Below are positions 46,437 through 58,700 of a stretch of DNA of 64,000 nt, one piece after another. The position numbers and the translations under genes were made by a program. Every line of letters begins with the position of its first letter. The first letter of the stretch is position 1. The notes under the pieces were generated by a model that ran no database searches, was not told where the DNA came from, and was given only the letters and a program-made list of their open reading frames with translations. Source of the stretch: Ectocarpus siliculosus (taxonomy: Eukaryota; Sar; Phaeophyceae; Ectocarpales; Ectocarpaceae); assembly GCA_000310025.1 (NCBI GenBank), contig FN648038.1, positions 370,361 through 434,360 on the forward strand, read 5' to 3'.

Positions 46437-49400
46437 GGGCGGGCTTCAACTCCTACGCTGAACTGCACTCCAACACGGCCGCCGCGGACGTCGTCGGCGG
46501 CCGGGAGTTGCGCCTCCTGGGTTCAGAGCTCCTGCAGTGCTGGGAGATATACGCCGTGCTTAAGGCCGCAAATGATGTTGGTAAGAAAGTTGCGTTGTCC
46601 CCTTACTGCAACATGTTGTATTCTGTTGTGACAACACAGCAGACCTCTCCCCGCATTGGAATACATTTCCCATCGACGGCGAACAAAAATTAGTACCCAA
46701 TCCCCAATCCGACCGCGTACAGGTTAACAGTAACTTCTCGTAGGAAGGATAAGGGAGCGCCGAGCAGGGGACATGCGTGCGAGCCTATTACTTGGCAGTA
46801 GTCAATCGTTTGTTTCTTCTTGTCTTTCCTCTGTCATTGCGCAAGGGGTGGGACACCTACCCGGGGTGGGAGATGTTTGACGAGCCTTAGCGGTTACACG
46901 AACGACCGCGCGTCCTCTACAGCACGGAGGGTTATTCACACAGAACCGACAACCGATGGCGAGTCGCCTTCAGCTATCGTCCTGGCAACTGACTCAAGTT
47001 CTTCGTCTTGCTTGCCGTTACTCAAACTTTCTCCGTTAAGATTGCGTGCAAGGTCCACACAAGTGGTACGCATTGCCGGGCCAGGCACTCAAGCCAAGGG
47101 ATCCCAAGGCTGTCGATGTGTTTGATCAGAGAGGTGAGCAGTCAGGATGCAATAGTTGGGCGGGGCTACGTCGTGTCGAGGAGGAGCTCAACGACAGGTA
47201 CTGGAGGGACTCCCCGTGGGTAGATCACGCTTGTGATCAGTGCCGGAAACACACTCCCATAGAGGGACAGGACTTCTGGACGCAGGCGGCCGCGATAGAC
47301 GGCAATACGTCCACGCGATACTTCAAGGTCTGCAAGTGTTTTTTTTCGGCAGAGAATGCCGTACTCTTGGCTCGTTTTATTCTGGTGTCGCAAGACAGTC
47401 TCATACTTCGTCGCCGCTATCGATACCTTCCGCTCGTCGGTTTGGGTTCGTCCGCGCCAAGGACGTTGCACAGCGGCGGGTAGATGATATTATTCTTAAA
47501 TGATGCGTATTGCCGGGACTTTGTTAGGCGCATTTCGATGTTCTCGCCGTTAGTTGGCGCTGCCGTGTGTTTCACATGGACCTGCCTTTCGAGGCGCCGC
47601 GGGTGGGGGCGCTAAGTGTTACTTGAACGTCCCCGTACACACACTCCTTTGTTGTCGCATGGTTCCCGGAATTTTTCCTGTTTGCCCAGCTCACGCACAG
47701 ACCAACCATCAAGGTCGTTTGTAACGCCTGTTGATTCCACAAAATGTAACTCGACACCACCCTCTCCTTCAAACGTCCCGCGCCTTCACAAGCCAGTGCT
47801 CTTTCTACAAGTGTGACCGTGACATTGAAGGGCGTCATTCCGCGCAGAGGTACGTTGCAACTTAGTGTCGAGCGAAGACACGGTTGAGCACGATTCCCTA
47901 GTAGCTAACCCTCGTCCGAAGCGCTGTCCCAAGCCCTTGCCGCTAGGCTGCACGTATTCGTGCATCATCACCACAACCAACGTTCAATACGTGTCGCTAA
48001 AGCTACCTGAATGGTAGCGTCATGCCCAAGTTCATGACGCTTGCTGAGACACGCGTTAATCGACGTATCGGTATGAGGAAAAACGATGGCAGCTGCGCCG
48101 TCGATTAGCTTTCTGGGATAGTAAGGCGTGCCGCTTGTACAACGCCAGATCGATGGCTGAGGTTTTCGTGACACAGAGGCTCACCAACAGCATGCATAAC
48201 GTAACCAGCTACGTCTTCAATACACTGCGAGACCAGTCAAACGACAACCAACACAAACTGCGTATCGTAGGAAGGCACCAATAATCAAGATACGCCGAGG
48301 GCTTTTCGGGATCTTTTGTGATCTTTGAATGGCAGATACTGCGAGGACCACGCTGCTGTACACGGGCACAAATGCGCGTTCAGGGTCGCACAACCACCCT
48401 GCGGAAACAATCGCGAGGACAACAGGCTAACGTGCACAGCACACAAGGCACAGGAGGACGAGTTCAACAGAAGGAACCGGGAGGTTACGTGGACTGCTGC
48501 ACAGCGAGCGCGCTTCTTGGACCAGGAGGTGTCGTAGAATCAACGCATGCTACGCCCACCCGCCTTTAGGACGAAACAGCAAATTACGACGAAGCGTTTT
48601 TGATGTGGGGTTTCTGCATAAACAACCATCGCGGCGGTGGCATACTCTGTGATTGGTTACCGACATGATATCGTCTTTCCATCACCAGAGGGTTCGGGAG
48701 GGCTTCTCAACTACCTCTCAAGTACGTGTTTCGTCGTGAGTCAAAAGAAGAGTCTTTGGACTTCTTCGAAGGTACAGAGCTGCTTGGGGTCCTCCTCCTT
48801 CATCTGGCCCGTTTTACAGAACCCCAATAACTGTTACTCCTTTCCCCTCGCGTTCTATATTTTTGGAAGTTTTTTTATAGAAAACCGCTCCGATAGGGGT
48901 GCCGTTTTTGCTTCAGCAAAAACAAATGTTAGAGGTACTCCCGTAAGTGATGTGTGCACGTTCCAATCTAAAAACTATCGCACAAGCGCCGTGGCTTTTG
49001 CATCGACTGCCCCTCTGCTTCACGGGCGAGAAATACCCACCTCAACGTATTTCCTTCAACAGCGCAAGCTATTTTACCCTGCACTCTACTCCTAACCCCA
49101 CCACAGCTACAGGACAATAGGCGCGTTCCGGCCGGGATGAACCCTCCGACATGGGTTCTCAGGCGAGGACGGAACGCGCCCGGCAGACGACGCGAACGTT
49201 TTTTGTCACACCGCATGGACTTGAGACAGAAGGTCCACACACCAAGATCAGTTGAGGGTGTACATCACCATGTACTCCAAGAATACACTGTAGGAGGGCC
49301 TGCGATTGAAGCCCACTGACACCGCAGGCTTCGGGTTTAACCTATTTTGAACGTGGCGGTATCAAGTGTATCATAACGAATCTGGCGCGCATGGGAGCAG

Positions 49401-50500
49401 CCGGATTTAAGCCACATTGATCGGCACCATCACAAACCCCTACCTCCCTTGTCACTGCGTGCGTGTGTGTGCCGACAACATAGCCTGAGGACATGAGGAT
49501 GCTCCGTGCAATTCTAGGAAGGAAGAGCAGCTGGGGGAGTCTTTCCGCGAGCTGGTCTTGCGGGATCATCTGCGGGATAGTGCCCCTCTTGGAGGCGGAA
49601 GAATGTGCCGATGTGGACGCGGCCCTGAAACATATTTTTCCCGATGAGGATCGACGCCCGCCCATCCTCTTTTACGACAAGGCCTGCGTTCTGGACCGCT
49701 ACATGAGCGGCCGAGGGGATCTGTCCTGGGTTGGAACGATGCTGATCGTCGACCGGTACGTGACACGTGGGCCTGTGTTTCCAAAGCACCCGGGGCAATT
49801 CAACGAGAGACTACGTACACCTCGGCCTAAAGTAGGGCGTGCTCCCTGTAAGTAAGTTGCTCACAGAGCAGGTTGGGCGTTCTAAGTTGTAGTTTGCGTG
49901 GCGTTGGGGGTGACGTGTACAGTGTGTCCGAACTCCAACTTGGAATGAAGTACCGTCGTCGAACACATACCCCGGCCGTACCCAATACCCGTGTTGTGCG
50001 CATATCGTTACTGTGGACGCCGGCAGGTTCTATTATCGGGGCCATACGGAGCTTGTGTTGTCTATCCTCAACAACCCAAACGACTACAACAACCCTCTTC
50101 TGTGGAACTTGCAGCAAGACCCACCCAAAATCTAGTGGAACTCCTCCATCGCCGAGTCCAACAACGGGTGGCTAAGCGGTGCGTCAGATACACCCTGCGT
50201 CGAACCAATAGCAGTTTCTGGTTAACACCGTCATTACAGCCCCCCGTTGATGTCTTTTACTCGCTGTCTCACTCGTAATCCGTGTTGTTTCATCCATTAA
50301 GGCTAAGTACTTCCAACTACGTTACCTACCCACACTTGTTCTGAAACGCATGCCTCTCTTGCTGACCAGGGTTTCGACATGTACTCATGCGCATACCAAA
50401 GGCGCTGAACCGTTTCGTCTTGGACAACAACATCTGCTTCAAGAACGAGCTCCTGCTCACAAAAAAGCTGTTGTCCCAGCACCCGACCTTTGACCGTTAG
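46437..50500 (+). mobile_element. KDZ-type transposase relic with cysteine cluster
   Basis: Plus-strand fragments occur in the order expected for KDZ (Kyakuja-Dileera-Zisupton) transposases: 46437-46581 (LLGSELLQCWEIYAVL); 46846-46921 (GWDTYPGWEMFDEP, then TAG); 47046-47327, with a C-x2-C pair followed by DGNTSTRYFK; 48336-48528, a Cys/His cluster (RYCEDHAAVHGHKCAF) like the CxC domains of this family; 49541-49755 (ILFYDKACVLDRYMSGRGDL, LIVDR); 50027-50178 (FYYRGHTEL, WNSSIAESNNGWLSG); 50370-50500 (FRHVLMRIPKALNRFVLDNN, stop). The last three join through GT-AG introns with matching phases. In-frame TAGs (in 46846-46921, and at 50133-50135) indicate a pseudogene. Family assignment rests on recalled motif order (DGN; YDxxC; VDRFxxRGH; N-x3-E-x3-WLS). 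Terminal repeats were not located. Confidence 0.65.
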
Positions 50501-51576
50501 CGAAGCACGTACAACACATACATCCGGAACGGCAGGTTGTAGACGTCAGGAACCGCACAGCTCCCGCTGCCCTCTTTTTCGTCCTCCTACGGTGTGTCGA
50601 GAGTGGGCCAACATTCCTACCGATCCGAGTTCCCTGGTGCTCTCTACCTAGCAGAGAGGAATTCCACCCGCACAGATGTCCTGGGGTGATGGGCTGAAGG
50701 ATGCACTTGGTTATGGTTACACCATTCGCGCTGCCTAATGGGGCTGCTTTACGTACATTCGAGTCGTTTTGGTTGCTTCCTCTTATCTAGCTGCGTCATG
50801 TCACTTTGATCGGCGACGTTTCTTACTACAGTGGGTTTACTAGAATGGGTTGCCGTTGTTGTCGTTTTTTTTTTTGTCCCATTGCGCGGTTGACATTGTA
50901 AATTGCTAACGTTTCCCGGTATGGTTTTCCTTCCTGGCGGGGGTGTTGTCTGTTCTCGGGACGATATGTGCCGTGCGTATGTCAACATCGTGGTTCCGAC
51001 TTCTTGTCAATATCTTGGTTCCGACGAAACCTTTTTTCCTTGTTGCGTCGTACACAGCGTAACGACGATATTTTTCGATGCCCGATACGGAGTTCGTGGT
51101 GAAGGTGTCGAGCGTGGATTTTCTATGGTGCTGTGTTTGGCTTCATATATTTTTTCACAACATCGTTTTTTGTGGCGTCAACGTACGTATGTTAGTGTTT
51201 CCTTCGTGGTTCTTAAGGACCGAGCCAAATACTTCCGAATATGGGGCATATACAGCAAGGGGTAAGGGATTCAGGTCGTGGCAGAAGCGACCCCGCCCCA
51301 AGAAGCGTAAGAGGGTTTCAACCACGTGGACGCGAGATGGTCACGACATACCGGGTTTCAAATCGTCGCCGAAGCGAACCCGCAGGCCAAATGGCGTTCT
51401 GTTCCTTACTTTATTTATCTCTCCCCGAGGTAGTACACGCATTCGTGCGTGCCCGTTCAGGTGACAAAAGAGTTTCAAACCATACCCGAAGCTTTCCCGC
51501 CCCGCGGCCCTCTTCATTGCGTCGTGGTTTTCCGTTTATTTCTTTGTCTCGGTGCAAATGTTGGATACATTCGCCC

Positions 51577-51875
51577 ATAACCAAGTGAAATTACCCCGTG
51601 GGTACCCACGGGCACCATAGGCAATGCCCATGGGTACCCATACATAACCAAGTGAAATTATCCCGTGGGTACCCATGGGTACCCATGGGTACCCATGGGT
51701 TCCCACAGGCAATGCCCATGGGTACCCATGGGTTCCCACAGGCAATGCCCATGGGTACCGATGGGTTCCCACGGGCAATGCCTATGGGTGCCCATGGGTA
51801 CGCATGGGTATTGCCCGTGGGTACCCATGGTGACTCATGGCCACACACATGGTGACCCATGGGCACCCAAACTGA
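51577..51875. repeat. Palindromic satellite cluster, largest copy
   Basis: About 20 units of the CCCATGGGTACC type, including a 31-bp unit (GGTTCCCACAGGCAATGCCC plus ATGGGTACCC) repeated three times. The segment CATAACCAAGTGAAATTA is duplicated on the left side at about 51578 and 51640, each time leading into the array. Weaker, decayed units (CACCGTGGGTAG) continue to about 52000. Confidence 0.9.
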
Positions 51876-52449
51876 TGCCTAACGCTAGCTCATGGTCGTC
51901 ACCGTGGGTAGCCACAGGCACCCGTGGTGATAACCGTGGGTAGCGATCCATTGGTATCGGTGGTGTAGCACCCTACGGGTGCCGACGGGTATTCATGATG
52001 ATCACCACGGGACCTATTCGTCCCGACTAAGGAAAGACGACACGTCTTCGAGCTTTGAAAACAACTAAACCCACCGTAGCTTTTAAATCTGCAACAAGTA
52101 AGTATGATGCAGAGACCTGCCCAAGGCCTCGGCGTGCGTGTGCACTGTACGAAACACGGGAGATGCGACAACGCCCTCAGCGTCGCGCCGTGGATCTGGG
52201 TGAGGCCACACTGACGCGCTTTCCTCCACGCCCACACCAAGCTTTAGATACCTTCCTTTCTTTCTTTACATTCTTGCGCCGAGCTGGAATAATGCTGGAC
52301 TCACTAACTGCTGCGCTGTGAGCCTCCCACGGAACCTTGGGTGTACCACCTCGCTGCGGCCGCGCCTTCGTCGACCCCGCCTAATCGATGTTATTGAGTA
52401 CGCTTAATCTTGGTACGCGTTGTGATCCCCGTGGTGGTGAAAGCCATTA

Positions 52450-52503
52450 TGGTCCCCCGTGGGCCGTGGGTGGCCGTGGGTACCCATGGGTACCCATGGG
52501 CAC
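52450..52503. repeat. Palindromic satellite cluster, short copy
   Basis: Units CCCCCGTGGGCCGTGGGT and GGTACCCATGGGTACCCATG match the larger arrays at 40744 and 51577. Confidence 0.85.
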
Positions 52504-54506
52504 GAATAACGAGAGTGTATATGATTGGACTTTTACTACCCTGTCGAGCGTCTCGGTAGGATCTGTACAGGTTCCCATCCCCTACCGAATATCTCGCCAC
52601 GATCTGTGCAGACCTCCACACCCTACCGAACACACATTGCAAACTGTGCACACGGAGTATTAATTTCCGACGCCGGGAAAGGGTGTAGTCGAGGGGTGGC
52701 TGACGCTTCTCTCTTCTCGCGTGAAAAAAGTTGAAGGTGACCACGGCGTGGTGGCATTTATTCCTCCTGTGTAGACCTGGCTGATTCGTTCAATATGCAC
52801 CGAAAAAATCAAAATTAAAATTATTAGACTGGCTTCGTCAGCACAGCTAGCTGCGGCGAAAACACACACAGAGGCAACAAATCTATCGGGAAGAGGAGTC
52901 CCCCAAAGCAGGGAGGAAGTGCTTTTGGCCCTCTTGTCCCAGTTCACAATACAGCACCTATTTTCGCCCTGGTTGAGAACCAAACACAACAGAGCTAGTA
53001 TTTTTGGGGCTGTGGAATTCGTCTCGTTGTTTGTCAGATCCAGCCCAGTCAGATCAGCTTGACGAACAAGTTAATGCCGACAATACGACGTCAAGAACAA
53101 ATACATGAATCAGCATCCCCGGGACCACTCCTAGCTGTTCAAGTCTCAGAAGAAGGCAGTGCCAGCGAACTTGACACACAGGCATGCAAGGTTTCGATTG
53201 AAGTAACAATCCCGACCACAGATGAGAAGGCAGGGAACGATATGTAGAACGTTGCGCAAGTACTAGCGGACGGGCAGCTCGCGGACCAGGTCATAATTGG
53301 CTCCTACAACACCACCGATGCTCGACCTTCATCCCACACGAGGAGGTCAGGCTGAGCCAAATTTTCTAATGTTATGGTTTCTTATGATCGGGCCGATGCT
53401 GTCGGCGATACGGGGACGACAGGCGAGTGAAGCGAACAGTGAAAGAAACCGTTTCACTTTCTCGCCGTCCTCCAGGAAACCCCAAACATGTACAGTAAGC
53501 ACCCTTGGACAAAATACTGAAAAATACTTGGAAAAAAAAATCCAGACAACAAAGACCCCGACCGCACAGAACAACAACACCAACACGACGCCCACAAGAA
53601 CGGCGAGACGGCGGCAAAAAAGAAAACGAAATATCAGCAAGTAGTCCTGCTGAAGAGGAACCGGCGGCAACATACCCTTGGAAAAGTATCTTTGGAATAG
53701 AACTGGCACCCTAAAGTGGTCAGTACGCGAACTTTCGTCCACACAATTGTAACTACGGGGGGATGGCTGCGGTTGCCATTCAAAAAAAGAAAAAAGCTGG
53801 TGTCGAGGCAAGATACTTCAGCTTGAAAAGCTGCAGCTCCCCGAACAGCTTTCGGACAAAGTTAAAAAACCTCCAATGCACAAAATATTTTTCATATGCC
53901 ATCATATACAAGGAATTTCGCTAAAGCATGCTCGGGCTGATTCATTCATGCTAGCATCACTGAACAAAAACGCTCTGCAAGGGAGCGTAAACGAATTAGT
54001 TTCTGCGACTGAGAAACTGTTTGGAGGGATCGTCAATGGGGTTGAGACAAAATTTGTCCTGCTATAGTAGATGTCACAACGAACGAGGAGTTTTTGACAA
54101 ATCCAACTACTTGCTTTCTTACCCTTGACATCAAAAATATAACGACGAAACACCCACCTGAGCCAAATACACAAGAGCAAAAAAAAATCGAACGACACAA
54201 GGCCTTCGCCTACATCACGCAGGATACACCTCGAAGTTCCGCCTGCTTCTAAACCACAACCCGACTTGTACGCTTCCGAGGAACAACGACTAAAACAAAC
54301 TGCACCATCTGGTACTTTTACCACTCCACGGAATAACATCTAGCACCACGTACGTAGGCTTCCGTCGGCACGATTGCGTCCAGCACACCTCTTAGTCGCG
54401 GCCTTCCGCCTCATCGGCCATGCGTTTCGCCACGAAGAGGTCCCTTGGAACACGCGAACAGCAACAAACACACACGCACACACAGAGTTAAGGGCATTTA
54501 GAAGTG
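52504..54506. other. A/T-richer stretch without a recognised gene
   Basis: The sequence here is visibly richer in A and T than the gene regions. ORFs at 53059-53247 and 53876-54067 on the plus strand look protein-like (LQGSVNELVSATEKLFGGIV in the second) but match nothing recognised and have no splice-linked partners. They may be remains of an inserted element. Confidence 0.3.
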
Positions 54507-54717
54507 TTTTTTTTTTTTCTTAATATGACACAACGAATCCATCTCCATCATAGAAAAGAGTCAGAGACAGATTAGCAATGAATTCATAGCGTCAGAAAAA
54601 GCTACCTGTATGTCTACGATTTCCCAGACAGCATATAGGGACATCTCCCCTGCGGGTAACAGGCTCAACAAAACAGTTTGGTAGCTGTCTTGTGTGTCTC
54701 ATATATGTTATGTTGGG
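54507..54717 (-). repeat. SINE-like short retroelement, copy 2
   Basis: The longer partner of 1172-1360. It begins on the plus strand with 12 T (poly-A tail on the minus strand) and shares almost every base with copy 1, plus about 24 internal bases (around CTACGATTTCCCAGACAG) that copy 1 lacks. It ends near TATATGTTATGTTGGGAA. No target-site duplication was identified with certainty. Confidence 0.7.
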
Positions 54718-55796
54718 AAGGTGTACGGTGTAGCAGAAAGGTGTTGGGTACTGTTGGGTAGTCGGGCGGTTTGTGTGTGGCACCCTGTTAGTCGTAGGGC
54801 ATGCAATCTCCCTCAGTTTTCAAACGTGTTTTCAGTGTGGTACGCATATGTACGTGTTTGTGTTTTCAACCGCACTAAGACTGACGACTTTTCATTGGTC
54901 AGCCACTTAGCGCGGTCAATGCAAAAAATAAAAACACACACAAGTGCAAACAAAATTACGGAACGGTGTATCGCGCAAAATGGCGTAGCACTGGTCGCCC
55001 GGTGTGTACCCGAGAGTACCTTGGCGCGAAGATTGCAAGTAGTTGGTCAGTTCGGGGAAGGAACAGAGCAAAAGCCCTTGGAAGTGCTATCAAACGCTAG
55101 GACGTGAGAGAGATTCAAGAAAAAATAAGAGACGTTCCGCAAAGTTCGGGAAAAGACAACGGATTCACGAACAGGGCGGCAGAAGTGTGTCGTGCCATAG
55201 TCAATCACCGACGTGCAGAGAGTTTCGATGGAACACAAATTGCGGAGCAACATGCAATGGCGGAATGAGCGTGTCCGTGTCGAGAGCAGGGAAAGCGCAC
55301 GACCACGTCACCGCGCCAGCCGCAAGTGCGCCGGGCCAAAACACGAGCGAGATTGAGTGGTCCTCCCGTCGGCAGTTGACATACGGCGTTGTCAAAACTG
55401 AAAGAAAAAAAATAAAAATAGCACCCACTAACGAACGAGGTATTGGTCGATGCACCCGTCCGCCTTACGTTCAGAGAAAAATCGCTGTGGAGGGGATGCA
55501 ACGTTTATGAACTCTATTCTTGTGATAGAGGTACACACCGGTTTTACTCGGGAAAAAACGGGCTTGGACTTTCCACCACATTTACCGCAGCATATGTACG
55601 GAAAATTCACATGATTACACATGCTGTTGCTCCAGAAACAACTGCAATAGCATGAGGCTTCAAGACCCGAACGACCTCAAAACGTGGAAGGCGACTATTA
55701 ATAACACAACAACTGAAAGTCTGTGCGATAAGGGGGAGCACCTGCCAGGAACGAACGCACCTAACGGGCCTTATCTCCGCACCAGCCTTACTTCTC
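54718..55796. other. Intergenic; no gene recognised
   Basis: Downstream of the stop of GT61 copy B (minus strand), so it should include its 3' UTR. The 155-codon plus ORF 55043-55510 is basic and Ser-rich with no motif, and its composition looks like chance. Confidence 0.4.
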
Positions 55797-58700
55797 TCAC
55801 CTCACTAGATTGACGATTTCGTCGACGTTTGGCTCATACCAAGAACTGCAATCGTCGTCCCAGCGGTCGCTCCCGGCGTGCCTGGCGTAGATGTGCTGGA
55901 GCTGTCGAACGCAAGCGTGGGCAAACGTTCGGCCGATACGGGAACAAAACCAGTTAGGGTCTAGTGGGCCACACCGGCGAGTTTCTCGAGGTTCGATGCG
56001 ACGCAAACCCGACGACTCTTGACAAATTCCGAACTAAACCGACAGCAATCTTTGATATAATAGTTGATCTTCCCGCTACCCCTCTCGTTTGTCCAAACAG
56101 CAGAGCCCCCGTGGAATCAATCGATCGCTCATGTTCAAGATCGAGACATACACTGCCAAAAGGAACAATGACGTAACGGCGCTGGTGGCGTTCCAGCACA
56201 CAGCAGTGCACCCGGTCTTCGCATTGCCAACCTACCACCGACACCAGCCTGGTCTAAAAGCTGACTCACGACCTACAAACGCCGACCGCAGCGTCCGGCA
56301 GGACGCAAAATACCAACAACCCGAGCGGTGCCCGGGACCGGCGTCACCGAACCGGACCAGCAACCGCATCACCCACCTTGATGGCCATGTTAACGTAGCA
56401 CGTCGGGCACTCGATGGGACCGATCTCGAGGATCATGGTGTGGAGCGGCGACACCACGATGTTAGCAAGCCCGGCGCCGTGGGGGGCGACTATGACGGAA
56501 GCTGTGGCGAAAAGGTCGAGCTGCTCTCGGATTGGGTCAGTGCCGAAGAACTCGACCACGTCGTGGTCTGGGAAGTTCTGGATAAGGGCATCTCGAACCT
56601 GTGCGCGCGCGTGTGCGTGTGTGTGTGTGTGTGTATTTATTATTAGCATCGACCGCGCTAACCGGCTGACCAATGAAAAGACGACAGTCTCAGTGCGGTT
56701 GAAAACACAAAAAAAAACACTTCTAAACGCCATGAACTGGGCCCCCGTGAGGGGGGGGCATGGGGGAGGCTAAGCTATTTTCCGGATGAAAGACATGTGC
56801 GTGTGCTTCTTGTTTGAAGGTACACACATACGGATAACATTGACGAGGACGGTGGGGAAGTCAGCGTGATCCTCGGGCATTTCGGCGATAACATCGAAAC
56901 AGCAGTGCTACCATCACAATACCGGCGTGACAGACTGCTTGCACGACGAGTACGGTGTGGCACCGGGGAACACTCCAGCCTCTAGAATGAATTCGGCGTT
57001 GACAATGGCAAGGTTCGAAAGGATACACACGGGAAAAAATGTTTGTTTCCTCGTCTCGCGACGACAAAGAAATGCAAACCCATTGTAACACCTTTTTTAC
57101 GCCGCCAAAGCCAAAACGGATAATGTGGTAGGCGGGGCGGGCAACACGTCTGTCCAGCCCAAACCACTTCCGTACCGCACTCACTACTTGCCTTAGACGG
57201 CAAGCGCTCGCCGTCACCCATGTCGAATACCACAAGCAGACTTGAAGGCGCACACATACCTCGGTGTTGTTTCCAAGGCCCCGTTTGTTCTTTCGCACAA
57301 TTAGCACCATGATCGGCTTCGGAGGAGTAGGCGGCACGCCACCTGTGTCCGGGTACATCCCCTGGGGAAACGTTCCGGGTAGAAAGTCAGAAGAACAACC
57401 CGATGCAGGAGATCGCGGCGGGTGGAGGTGGTGATCGCATAAATATATGACAACCATCGGGCCCATTGCACGTAACAGAGAAAAAAAAAACTCAAAAAAA
57501 CTCTGAAGAGAGGCCCCCTAACACGCTCGTCTTTCTTGTGCAGCACATCAAGGAGGTGGGAGGCCTTGCCGCAAGAGAACAAAGAAAAAACATAAGACCT
57601 GCCCCTGCATGTGTCCAAAACTGCCGTGAGCCGCCCTTGAAAAGCAAAAGAGCCCTGCTGCCAACTAAATGCTGTGTGCTGCATGTTCCAATACCACTGC
57701 TGTGAGCCGGCGTAAACAAGCACAAGCAGCACCGCTGCCAGTGTCTTGCGGTACGTAGACCTGTCAGGATTGGCATTTGATCCGTATCCATCAGGACTCC
57801 ATCCCCGAAGGAGGGACTCATGGAAGGCCTGAGTTATCACACACAAAAAGTCCTCTTATTATCCTTCGAAACAGACATATGTAGAGGGTGACTCACGAGC
57901 GCCCAACAAACAGAATCCCGAATAGCATCGAACCACAGAGATGTGTACCCTAAATATTTATGCCACGGAGCCCTAAGTCTCCGTAGACCTTCTAACACGC
58001 AACACCATTGATCACACGCAGAACCCGACAATACACGCCTCTCGGCACCTACCTGCAGAAGGGCGTGTCTCAGCAGAGTCACCAGTACGGCGTTGGGCTT
58101 GCCACACACCGTCGCAGGCGGCACGAGCGCTAGGTCCGCATGAATCTAAAACGAAACAATATATAGCCCACGAAACGCAACAAACAGCCCCACGAGACGA
58201 CAGGCGGTTTCGACAATTATTCAGCCAAAATAAGCGTCCGGATTGCCGCAAAAAATACGGCAGTCATCAGAGTAGAAAAAACACGGGTTTTGCTGTTATC
58301 TAACACACTCGAGAGCACATGGCTTTGCCGAGACCCGGAGGACCTTCGGCACGCCGTGTGGAACATATCGACGAGAAAGCAAGCCAAGAAAACGACAGAG
58401 TCGCAGTCACGCACACGTGTGCTTCCATTTGATGTTGGGTCGTCAAGCTACCCACCGCAAGATTGCTCCGCCGCTGAAAATGCCTTAAAATGGGCGATCC
58501 GCCCGCACAGTACGCACACAAAAAGCATGTTCCCTGGGGTTGCCCAACCCCCCGCTTGATGAGGGTTACAAGTCGCGCGTCCCCCGTAACCAAACGACAC
58601 ATTATCCCTGCTCTCGCCAGAGTGCCAAAATCATATCTCCCCAATACTTTTTCCAATGACAGGCGCGACACGATGAGAGCTTGGCCAAGGGAGTGTCGTT

